Shown: piece after piece, positions 39,244 to 46,840 of the stretch
Position numbering within the stretch: the stretch's first letter is position 1
How the letters are laid out: the number at the start of each line of letters is the position of its first letter
Origin: Bacteroidia bacterium
Lineage (GTDB): Bacteria > Bacteroidota > Bacteroidia > Bacteroidales > F082
Reading direction: 5' to 3'
NCBI GenBank assembly: GCA_021287165.1
Contig: JAJTAY010000003.1
Span: 1-64,000 of the forward strand
DNA length: 64,000 bases
Made by a program: the position numbers and the translations under genes
Notes under the pieces: model-generated
Databases searched by the model: none
What the model saw: only the letters and a program-made list of their open reading frames with translations
Told to the model about the DNA's origin: nothing

Positions 39244-41643
39244 ATGAAAGCTGCCGCCAAACGTCTTCTTCTATTATTTCTGACACTTGCCGTTTCAACA
39301 GCAAGATATGCCGATGCTCAGGAAATCAGGGGAAGGGTTGTTAGTTCCGATGGAGGAAAGGCTGTAGAATTTGCCCATGTTGCCGATAGTGTTGGCCGAT
39401 TGTTGGCTGTTTGCGATCTGGAAGGGAGGTTTTTAGCACCCGCAGGGCATAAAACACTTGTTTTCAGCAGTGTAGGATTTATTAAAAAACGCATTCATCC
39501 TGACGAGGAACAAACATTCTTGCTTGTCAGCCTCGACCCTTCGTTGGAGGAACTCGGGGAAGTTGTTGTGAAGGCTGGCGAAAATCCGGCCCATCGCATT
39601 ATTCGCAATGCCCGTGAAAACCTGGCCCGAAACGCTCCCAGTTCTCTGCAATCGTACCAACTTGAGCGATACGACCGTCTGGTGATTGGTGCCGATTCGG
39701 GCAGCAAGCTGCCTGATGCCCGACTCGAACAACACCTGCAAACCTTTGACCTGCTCATTATGGAATCCATTGTTAAAGAGCACTTTACTTCATCAGGTGG
39801 AAAAACAACAGAGGTCACAGCAAACAGGGTTTCAGGGCTTCGCGACCCTGTTTTTATTTTTTTGATGGATCAGCTTCATTCGGCCGATTTTTACGGCGAT
39901 CGTATTTCGATAGGCGGATCGTGGTATGTGAGCCCGCTGGCGGCGGGAAGCCCCAGCCGCTATCGGTTGATCCTCGAAGAATCCATTCCCGTGAGCGAAA
40001 CCGACAGCCTTTTTGCTATAAGTTTTGAGCCTCGCCCCGAGAGTCGGTTCGATGGATTGAGAGGAAGAATAAGCATACAATCGCCCGACTGGGCCATTCG
40101 CAGCGTTGTGGCAACACCAGCCATTAGGTCGGGTAATATTACCGCCGAGCTCAGACAGCTGTACGAAAAGATAGACAATACAGCTTGGTTTCCTGTTTTG
40201 CTTAATACACGTCTGCGGCTGACGGTGCCAACTGCTGCCGGAAGCACCACTTTGGCAGGCGAAGGACTCAGTCAGGCCGTCAATATATTGGTAAACAAAG
40301 AAATAGCTACAGGCAGGCGGATGCCATACGAATTGGTTGTGCGTGGCAATGCTTGGCAGGCAAATGAAGCCCATTGGCAGTCGATGCGTCCCGACAGCCT
40401 TAGCCAAAGGTTGCTCGAAACTTATCGCTTCATGGATTCCATTGGTAGGGTGCACAGGCTCGATCGTTGGCTGTCCTTGTCGACTGCACTTGCCGAGGGT
40501 CGTTTGCGCCTGGGTGCTTTCGATTTTCCCATCAACAGTCTTCTGAGGTTTAACAATACGGAGGGCTACCGACCAGGTCTTGAGGTTATTACCAATGAGC
40601 GGTATAGCCGTGCTTTTAGTCTGGGTTTTTTTGGGGGTTATGCCACACGCATCAGGAAACCCTTATGGAGCCTCGAAGCCCGATACAACATGCTCAAGTG
40701 GACAGGGGTCTGGATTGAGCTGTCCATTTACGACAAACATGAAGCTCGCGAATCAGGGCTCTCGGACGAACAAAAAGGATTGCTCAACCCATTTGCTTTC
40801 AGGCAGTTATTTTACAGTTCAATCAATAATCTACAGGGGTACAAGGCCTCGCTCAATATTCCGGTTGGTCGCATCACAGGCATAAGGCCGGCATTTGCTC
40901 GCGAAACCATTGGTGCACTTTATAATGACGGAAATTTGTCTGATGGGGCTATTCAGGCTAATAAAGCCCTTGTGACTACCATCAGTCTGGCATTCAGATT
41001 GGCGCCCGGCGAACGCTTCATGTTTTCGGAGCGTGGTCTCACACGTTTGTCAGAGCCCAATCCACTTTTGCTTGCCGAACTTCGTCGCATGCTAATCGCC
41101 ATGGCCGGTAATGAACCTTATCAGGCGTATCAGCTTCGTGTCTCGATCGATTACAGCATCAGCTATCCTTTTGCCGGACAAACACTTATGCGTCTCGAAA
41201 CCGGATTGACCGACAGAATGATTCCAGCCTTGCTACAGTATCAGCTACCCGGATCATACAATAAATATTTCCTTTATGCACCGTTCAGTTTTGGTTCGCT
41301 GGAGCCCGGTGCATATCAGTCGCCTGGCTTTGTGTCGCTCTACCTCCTCTATAAGATGTTGCCGCTAAGGCCCGCCACGAAGAAGTTCAGACCGCAGCCC
41401 GTAATTTTGCATAATATGGCTTTACAGGCATTGCCCTGGAAGCAGCTCAGGGACCTAGGTCACGATCCTTACTTTTCTCATCCACTGATCGAGTCTGGCA
41501 TTTTAGTTACCAATCTGCTGAAAGCAGGCAGTGCAAATCTTGGCGCCGGACTTATTTATCGCTGGAACCGTAATCAAGAGGAATTTCAGCCTAAGCGAAT
41601 TATCTTTAAACTTGCATTCTCTTTCAATAATCTGGCCAACTGA
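39244..41643 (+). CDS. DUF5686 outer-membrane protein with N-terminal carboxypeptidase-like domain
   Basis: Protein of 799 residues. Signal peptide (LLLLFLTLAVSTARYADA), then a CarboxypepD_reg-like beta sandwich (IRGRVVSSDGGKAVEFAHV ... KTLVFSSVGFIKK) of the kind preceding TonB-dependent receptors, a region with AHRIIRNARENLARNAP, then a long stretch of amphipathic strands to a terminal KLAFSFNNLAN, suggesting a beta barrel. It lacks a TonB-box plug domain, so it is DUF5686 rather than a SusC-like receptor. Function unknown. Two bases after mazG and 13 before the AI-2E gene. Confidence 0.83.
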   Translation: MKAAAKRLLLLFLTLAVSTARYADAQEIRGRVVSSDGGKAVEFAHVADSVGRLLAVCDLEGRFLAPAGHKTLVFSSVGFIKKRIHPDEEQTFLLVSLDPSLEELGEVVVKAGENPAHRIIRNARENLARNAPSSLQSYQLERYDRLVIGADSGSKLPDARLEQHLQTFDLLIMESIVKEHFTSSGGKTTEVTANRVSGLRDPVFIFLMDQLHSADFYGDRISIGGSWYVSPLAAGSPSRYRLILEESIPVSETDSLFAISFEPRPESRFDGLRGRISIQSPDWAIRSVVATPAIRSGNITAELRQLYEKIDNTAWFPVLLNTRLRLTVPTAAGSTTLAGEGLSQAVNILVNKEIATGRRMPYELVVRGNAWQANEAHWQSMRPDSLSQRLLETYRFMDSIGRVHRLDRWLSLSTALAEGRLRLGAFDFPINSLLRFNNTEGYRPGLEVITNERYSRAFSLGFFGGYATRIRKPLWSLEARYNMLKWTGVWIELSIYDKHEARESGLSDEQKGLLNPFAFRQLFYSSINNLQGYKASLNIPVGRITGIRPAFARETIGALYNDGNLSDGAIQANKALVTTISLAFRLAPGERFMFSERGLTRLSEPNPLLLAELRRMLIAMAGNEPYQAYQLRVSIDYSISYPFAGQTLMRLETGLTDRMIPALLQYQLPGSYNKYFLYAPFSFGSLEPGAYQSPGFVSLYLLYKMLPLRPATKKFRPQPVILHNMALQALPWKQLRDLGHDPYFSHPLIESGILVTNLLKAGSANLGAGLIYRWNRNQEEFQPKRIIFKLAFSFNNLAN

Positions 41644-41656
41644 GCTCGATAAGCTT

Positions 41657-42760
41657 ATGAAACCGCAAATACAACTTTACCTCCAGCTCGGGCTGCTCGC
41701 CCTTGCCATAATATTATTTGGCTGGTATTTCTCGGCCTTACTCATTTATACCAGCATTGCCATTGTGCTTTCGCTGGTTGGACGACCTTTGGTGGTTTTT
41801 TATCGCAAGCTGCGCATAAAAAACTTCAAGGTAGGCAACACCCTTGGCGCAATCCTTGCATTGCTTTCGATCATTGGCGTCTTTGCTTTGATAATCAGTG
41901 TTGTAGGCCCACTGCTTTCCAAACAGGCTTCACTGATCACTTCTATTGATCTTGGAGCGCTCAACAGATATTATGCTGATGAGATTGCCCAGATCAACCT
42001 GCTTGCCAAAGATTATAAGTTTCTACCCGAAGGTGTGAATCTGGATCAATATATCGAGGATAAATTGAGTAATCTGCTCGATCTCAATCTGTTTTCGGGG
42101 GCAGCCAGCCGGCTGATATCCGCCACAGGTTCGTTATTCATGGGTTTGTTCACCGTATTGTTTCTTGGCTTTTTTTTCCTGAAAGAACCATGGTTGGTTC
42201 AAAATGCCATTTTGCTTGTTTCGCCGCGGAGTTTTGAAGAGCGCATGAAGCAGGTTATCGAAGAATCGAGAGTGCTGCTCAGCCGCTATTTCATTGGTTT
42301 GGTTATCGAGCTGGCCAGCATGATGTTTATCCTGTCGGTTCTGCTTTCCATTTTTGGTATAAAAAACGCGCTTCTCATTGGTTTTCTGGGTGGATTGTTT
42401 AATGTGATCCCCTATTTGGGTCCAATCATCGGGGCCACGCTCGGTGCGCTGATGTCGGTAGTTTATGTGCTTGCTTACGGACAATTCGACCAGCTTGCTT
42501 ACAACATCGTCGTTGTCATTGGCTCGTTCTCGGCAGCCAATCTGTTCGACAACATCGTACTTCAACCTGTAATCTATTCAAAAAGTGTTAAGGCTCATCC
42601 GGTGGAAATTTTTCTCGTCATCATCATGGCAGGTCAGTTGGCAGGCATAGGCGGAATGATTGCCGCAATACCAGCATATACTGTTATAAAAGTGATCGTT
42701 AAGGCCGTTGCCGATCCACAGGGCCTAAGGGATGCAACCATTGAAAACGAATCTGCGTAA
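41657..42760 (+). CDS. AI-2E family transporter
   Basis: Inner-membrane protein of 367 residues with about eight helices and the family's conserved C-terminal block: LLIGFLGGLFNVIPYLGPIIGA and LVIIMAGQLAGIGGMIAAIP. Members of this family were named for autoinducer-2 export but many act as Na+(Li+)/H+ antiporters or are uncharacterised. The ATG at 41657 is used; a reading from 41531 would overlap the upstream gene by more than 100 bp. Followed at 20 bp by a YtxH-type and then a holin-type gene. Confidence 0.87.
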   Translation: MKPQIQLYLQLGLLALAIILFGWYFSALLIYTSIAIVLSLVGRPLVVFYRKLRIKNFKVGNTLGAILALLSIIGVFALIISVVGPLLSKQASLITSIDLGALNRYYADEIAQINLLAKDYKFLPEGVNLDQYIEDKLSNLLDLNLFSGAASRLISATGSLFMGLFTVLFLGFFFLKEPWLVQNAILLVSPRSFEERMKQVIEESRVLLSRYFIGLVIELASMMFILSVLLSIFGIKNALLIGFLGGLFNVIPYLGPIIGATLGALMSVVYVLAYGQFDQLAYNIVVVIGSFSAANLFDNIVLQPVIYSKSVKAHPVEIFLVIIMAGQLAGIGGMIAAIPAYTVIKVIVKAVADPQGLRDATIENESA

Positions 42761-42780
42761 AACAACCTAAAAAACATCAA

Positions 42781-42975
42781 ATGAACAAGTCGCTCGTAAC
42801 ATTTGCTTTGGGCCTGCTGGCAGGAGCTGCAGCAGGCGTGGTGCTCACTGCCTGGCTCACCGAGCAGGATATGGGGAAAGTGCAGGAAAAATTTTCGACC
42901 AAAACCGATGCCCTGCGCGATGAGCTGGCCGATCAGATAGAGGCTCTGAAAGAAAAGCTGGAAAAGAATCGTTAG
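42781..42975 (+). CDS. YtxH-like small membrane protein
   Basis: Protein of 64 residues: one Gly/Ala-rich N-terminal helix (FALGLLAGAAAGVVLTAWL) followed by a charged coiled-coil tail (DALRDELADQIEALKEKL). This is the architecture of YtxH/gas-vesicle-GvpP-like stress proteins. Lies in the AI-2E to holin-like run. Function unknown. Confidence 0.8.
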   Translation: MNKSLVTFALGLLAGAAAGVVLTAWLTEQDMGKVQEKFSTKTDALRDELADQIEALKEKLEKNR

Positions 42976-42999
42976 TAATCTCAAAATCATCCTGCTGCA

Positions 43000-43590
43000 A
43001 TGGAAATTGTAACAAAGCCCCTAAAGGAGATAACCGTCGAGGCCAAAAACTATGTCAACCTGAGGTTGGCACAGCTCAGCCTTTCATTCAGCAAAGCATT
43101 TGCCCGCCTTAATGCCGTCATTGTAGTTGCGATGATTTTGTTGGGCCTTGCCGGCTTCATTATGCTTATGCTTTCGTTTGCCTTTGTATTTTGGTATGGC
43201 AGCAAGGTTGGCACATATTATCACGGCTTCCTGCTTGTGGCCTTGTTTTTTGCTCTGACAGGGCTCTTTGTTTACCTCTTCCGGCAAAAATTATTCATCG
43301 ATCCGGTAATCAGAAGCATTATCAGACGCATTAATGAAGACCTATCCGAAGAAGGCCTTATTCCGAGGGTGCAAAACACACGCGAACTGGAAAGGCAGCT
43401 TGAACTGATTTCGCTGAAAATAAAACAAAGTGAAAATCAGATGGAAACAAAATTTGCCGAAATGGGCGAATCGCTCAATCCGGCAAATCTTGCAAAACAG
43501 CTTTTCGGCAATTTGCTTTCTTCGTCCACGGTGGCCATAAGCGTGCTCGACCTGTTGATTGCCTTCTTGCGCAGGCGACGCCGCGAATGA
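43000..43590 (+). CDS. Phage-holin-family-like membrane protein (Phage_holin_3_6 type)
   Basis: Protein of 196 residues: an N-terminal amphipathic region, two membrane helices (about 37-63 and 73-93) separated by a short loop, then a long coiled-coil/charged tail ending in the basic stretch RRRRRE. Chromosomal members of this family are found beside YtxH-like proteins and are not phage lysis genes. No phage genes are near. Last gene of the MazG-DUF5686-AI-2E-YtxH series; converges with frr 8 bp away. Confidence 0.73.
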   Translation: MEIVTKPLKEITVEAKNYVNLRLAQLSLSFSKAFARLNAVIVVAMILLGLAGFIMLMLSFAFVFWYGSKVGTYYHGFLLVALFFALTGLFVYLFRQKLFIDPVIRSIIRRINEDLSEEGLIPRVQNTRELERQLELISLKIKQSENQMETKFAEMGESLNPANLAKQLFGNLLSSSTVAISVLDLLIAFLRRRRRE

Positions 43591-43598
43591 CGGAATTT

Positions 43599-44162
43599 CT
43601 ACACCGTCATGATATCTTTTTCCTTGATCTCGAATAGTTTGTCTACCTTGGCAATAAACTGATCGGTCAACTCCTGTATCTTTTCGACCAGTTTCTTTAC
43701 CTCATCCTCAGGAACACCTTCCTTCTCCAGTTTTTTGGCTTCTTCGTTAGCCTGGCGGCGGGCGTTTCGCACGCTCACTTTAGCCTCTTCAACCTCAACT
43801 TTGGCGCGTTTGACAAGGTCGCGCCTGCGCTCCTCGGTTAAAGGCGGAACGTTTATGCGCAGCATATCGGCGTCCTTAATCGGATTGAAGCCAAGATTTG
43901 CGGCCAGAATCGCCTTTTCAATGGCACTTATCGAACTGCGGTCGAAGGGCTGAACGAGTATCTGACGCGGGTCGGGCGTACTAATATTTGAGGTTTGCTC
44001 AATGGGTACATGAGCACCATAATATTCCACAATCACTCCCTTGAGCATGGTCGGACTGGCCTTCCCTGCCCTGATCTTTGCAAGCTCACGCTCAAGGTGT
44101 TCGATGGCATTAACCATACTTTCTTTGGCCGATTCAAGCACAAACAACGATTCTTCTGTCAT
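43599..44162 (-). CDS. frr: Ribosome-recycling factor
   Basis: Protein of 187 residues that splits post-termination ribosomes together with EF-G. Typical features: start motif MVNAIEHLERELAKIRAGKASP, VEYYGAHVPIEQTSNI, RQILVQPFDRSSISAIEKAI, and LTEERRRDLVKRAKVEVEEAKVSVRNARR. Full length. Usually next to pyrH; here a membrane glycosyltransferase gene lies between them on the same strand (73 bp from its stop to the frr start). Confidence 0.96.
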   Translation of the reverse strand: MTEESLFVLESAKESMVNAIEHLERELAKIRAGKASPTMLKGVIVEYYGAHVPIEQTSNISTPDPRQILVQPFDRSSISAIEKAILAANLGFNPIKDADMLRINVPPLTEERRRDLVKRAKVEVEEAKVSVRNARRQANEEAKKLEKEGVPEDEVKKLVEKIQELTDQFIAKVDKLFEIKEKDIMTV

Positions 44163-44235
44163 GGCTCTCTGTTTTTATTTTCACAAAAATATTGCGTTTG
44201 GGCGAAATTTCCGAGGCAGCGCCGTAAAATGCGGT

Positions 44236-46101
44236 TTAAAAGGGCTTAAAAAGACCGAAAAGTTCTTTTTCGTAGGTGGCCGTCCAAACGCACCGATTTA
44301 CAACTTCGAAATGTTCATTCCCCGGATTCCAAATATATGTGCGGAAAAGAGCCTTCCGCAATGCAGCCTCCCCGCTGTCGAACCTCCATGCAGCAGTGAG
44401 TGTGAAAGTTTCGCCCGGCAATATGATCCTGTGCACTTGCCCTGCCCTCCATACCTCAGGCTGACCGTCATGTTGATTTCTGAATTCAAGCACAAGCCGG
44501 GCCTGTTTTACCGTATCGACGGCCACACATTGCATCATAACTGCCACCACATCGTCCGAGGGCACAAAAAGCGTGTCTGACTCAAAAAGTAAGGCGTATT
44601 CATCGCCCGGGATTGTTGCCGAAGGGATAAAATCCTGCCCGAACACTATTCGTTCTTTACCATTGATAATACTCGGCTTATCGCTGCGGCGAAGTAAGTA
44701 ATACTCTGCATTAAACCAGCTGCGGCGCTCCACAACTTCGCCATATACTGCTCTGGCAGAAGAAACCCATTCGTAAGGAACATAGTCGGCCCAGGCTAAG
44801 CCAAGGTACTCAGTCTGCAAAGTGTCGAGCATCAGGGTTAGATTCCACACAGGTTCGCGCATATTGAAGAAATAATGCTTTACTCCTTCATTTTCAGGCA
44901 TATAGAATTCAAACATAGCCGGCGTGCTGCTTATTGCAACAAAAGTGTAATCACCTCCGAGCTGCTTGGAATGCGCTTCAGCCAAATGGGGTGCCTCGCG
45001 GAAGGCCTGCCGTTGCATCGACGAAACATGCTTGCGTCCGAGCCATAAACTACCCGAACCGCTGAGAAGTATCAACAAAACACTTGCTGCAACAAACTTC
45101 CGCGAGGGGTCTTTCCCGAACGAAAAGAATGCAATCAGCAAAAAAGGAAATCCAAAAATAAGTGTGCTGTATTGCAGAACTGGAACACGCAGCACAGAAT
45201 ATAGCCAGGCGAGGATAAGAGGAATCAGGAAAAGCATTGTCAACAACAAACGCTCTCCCCATAATTTTTTTGCTGAGGGAAGTTGCTTGTTGCAGATAAA
45301 CCTTGGGATGATCAACACCCCGGCAAACAATAGCGAATAGTTTGCAAGATAACCGAAGTAACCCGCAATAAAGCTTAGGTCGGGCTTTGCAAGCCAGTCG
45401 CCTATACCTCCTGCCCTCAACTGTGCCAGAGTGATCCCGAGGCAGGGAAGATAAAGTACGAAAGCCAGAAGGGCTGTGAGCATCAATCCTTTTATGTGCT
45501 TTCGTTCGACCAGAAAAAATCCTGACAAAAAAACAAGACCAGCCTGAAAGGCACTGAAATGATGCACCCAGGCAGCCAGTGAAAGGCCTATGGCCAAAAC
45601 AAGATGGGAAAGCCCAAATCTTGTTTTATCTTCCCCTCTAATTGTAAGCAACAGATTAAAAGCCAACAGGTTGAAGAACACACCCGGTATGTAGGGGCGT
45701 GCCATCTGGCTGTAATAAACGAAATATTGCATGACGGACATGGTTGCCGCCGCCATAAGGCCGGCCGATTGGCCAAAGAGCTTTCTCCCTGCATTATAAA
45801 CAAGCCATATGCTTCCAACGCCTAAAAGCACGAAGGGTAGCCTCATCCAGAAATGATCGAAGCCTGTGATCTTTGTCCAGTAATAGAGAAAAATCTGCAC
45901 CCCTGCCGGATGACTGTCGCGCAAAGCCACGCCTTCGCGCATGAGTGTTGCAAGATTATCGTAGGCAAGCCTGAAGATGGCGCTGAACTCATCGTGCTGA
46001 AAAGGCATATTGGCAAGCCCCCACAGCCTGAGCAATAAAGCTGTTGCAAGGATCAGTAATAGCAAAACCAGATAGGTCTGCCCGGTATTTTTGATTTTCA
46101 A
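44236..46101 (-). CDS. GT39-like membrane glycosyltransferase (PMT_2/ArnT superfamily)
   Basis: Polytopic protein of 621 residues: about 10-12 helices over the first ~370 residues, then a periplasmic domain of ~250 residues. The first periplasmic loop holds FQHDEFSAI with the acidic pair expected at the catalytic site of GT-C enzymes, and GRKLFGQSAGLMAAATMSV follows as in PMT_2 proteins. It likely moves a sugar from a polyprenyl-phosphate donor in the envelope; acceptor unknown. Start is TTG at 46101, preceded by AAGG, 9 bp after the pyrH stop. Inserted between pyrH and frr. Confidence 0.8.
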   Translation of the reverse strand: MKIKNTGQTYLVLLLLILATALLLRLWGLANMPFQHDEFSAIFRLAYDNLATLMREGVALRDSHPAGVQIFLYYWTKITGFDHFWMRLPFVLLGVGSIWLVYNAGRKLFGQSAGLMAAATMSVMQYFVYYSQMARPYIPGVFFNLLAFNLLLTIRGEDKTRFGLSHLVLAIGLSLAAWVHHFSAFQAGLVFLSGFFLVERKHIKGLMLTALLAFVLYLPCLGITLAQLRAGGIGDWLAKPDLSFIAGYFGYLANYSLLFAGVLIIPRFICNKQLPSAKKLWGERLLLTMLFLIPLILAWLYSVLRVPVLQYSTLIFGFPFLLIAFFSFGKDPSRKFVAASVLLILLSGSGSLWLGRKHVSSMQRQAFREAPHLAEAHSKQLGGDYTFVAISSTPAMFEFYMPENEGVKHYFFNMREPVWNLTLMLDTLQTEYLGLAWADYVPYEWVSSARAVYGEVVERRSWFNAEYYLLRRSDKPSIINGKERIVFGQDFIPSATIPGDEYALLFESDTLFVPSDDVVAVMMQCVAVDTVKQARLVLEFRNQHDGQPEVWRAGQVHRIILPGETFTLTAAWRFDSGEAALRKALFRTYIWNPGNEHFEVVNRCVWTATYEKELFGLFKPF

Positions 46102-46110
46102 CGCCCTTGA

Positions 46111-46818
46111 TTAGTTTGTGACAATGGTGCCCACCTCTTCGCCGCGGAGCACCCTGAGCAAATTACCGGGCCGGTTCATATCGAAAACGATAATCGGGAG
46201 ATTGTTCTCGCTGCAAAGCGTAAAAGCCGTGAGGTCCATTACCTTTAGCTGGTCCCTGTATGCCTGATCAAAGGTGATCTTGTCGTACTTCATGGCATCA
46301 GGTACCTTTTCCGGGTCGGCGGTATAGATACCGTCGACGCGGGTACCTTTAAGTATAACATCGGCTTTGATTTCGACTGCCCTGAGTGCAGCAGCCGTAT
46401 CGGTAGTGAAAAAAGGATTACCCGTACCACCTCCGATAATCAGCACATTACCTGCCTCAAGCAATTCGATGGCTTTTGGTCCACTCATCGATTCAGCCAC
46501 ACGATCAACATAAACGCCAGATAATAAAGCGGCTTTCACATCCATCGATTCGAGTGCCGATTGGATTGCCATACTGTTGATGAGAGTAGCCAACATCCCC
46601 ATATAGTCACCTTTTACGCGGTCGAATCCTTTGCCGGCACCCTGCAATCCTCTGAAAATATTGCCACCGCCAATCACAATGGCCACCTGAGCCCCTGACA
46701 GAGCAGCTTCTTTCACTTCACTGGCATATTGGTTCAAAACAGTGGTATCAATGCCGTATTGCTGTTTACCCATAAGGGCTTCTCCGCTCAGTTTGAGCAA
46801 CACTCTTTTATATTTCAT
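46111..46818 (-). CDS. pyrH: UMP kinase
   Basis: Hexameric amino-acid-kinase-fold enzyme of 235 residues phosphorylating UMP to UDP. Seen: VLLKLSGEALMG, VIGGGNIFRG, GDYMGMLATLINSMAI, VLIIGGGTGNPFFTTDTAAALRA (best read in parts) and MDLTAFTLCSENNLPIIVFD. Full length. Follows the patatin-BamA gene by 22 bp and precedes the GT39-like gene by 9 bp, so these are likely in one transcript with frr. Confidence 0.96.
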   Translation of the reverse strand: MKYKRVLLKLSGEALMGKQQYGIDTTVLNQYASEVKEAALSGAQVAIVIGGGNIFRGLQGAGKGFDRVKGDYMGMLATLINSMAIQSALESMDVKAALLSGVYVDRVAESMSGPKAIELLEAGNVLIIGGGTGNPFFTTDTAAALRAVEIKADVILKGTRVDGIYTADPEKVPDAMKYDKITFDQAYRDQLKVMDLTAFTLCSENNLPIIVFDMNRPGNLLRVLRGEEVGTIVTN

Positions 46819-46840
46819 AACATAAAGTTTTCGTTTTCAA

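Noticed and set aside
43000..43590. Holin-like protein as a sign of a prophage
   Set aside because: No other phage gene is present and the neighbours are chromosomal envelope genes; this family is common outside phages.
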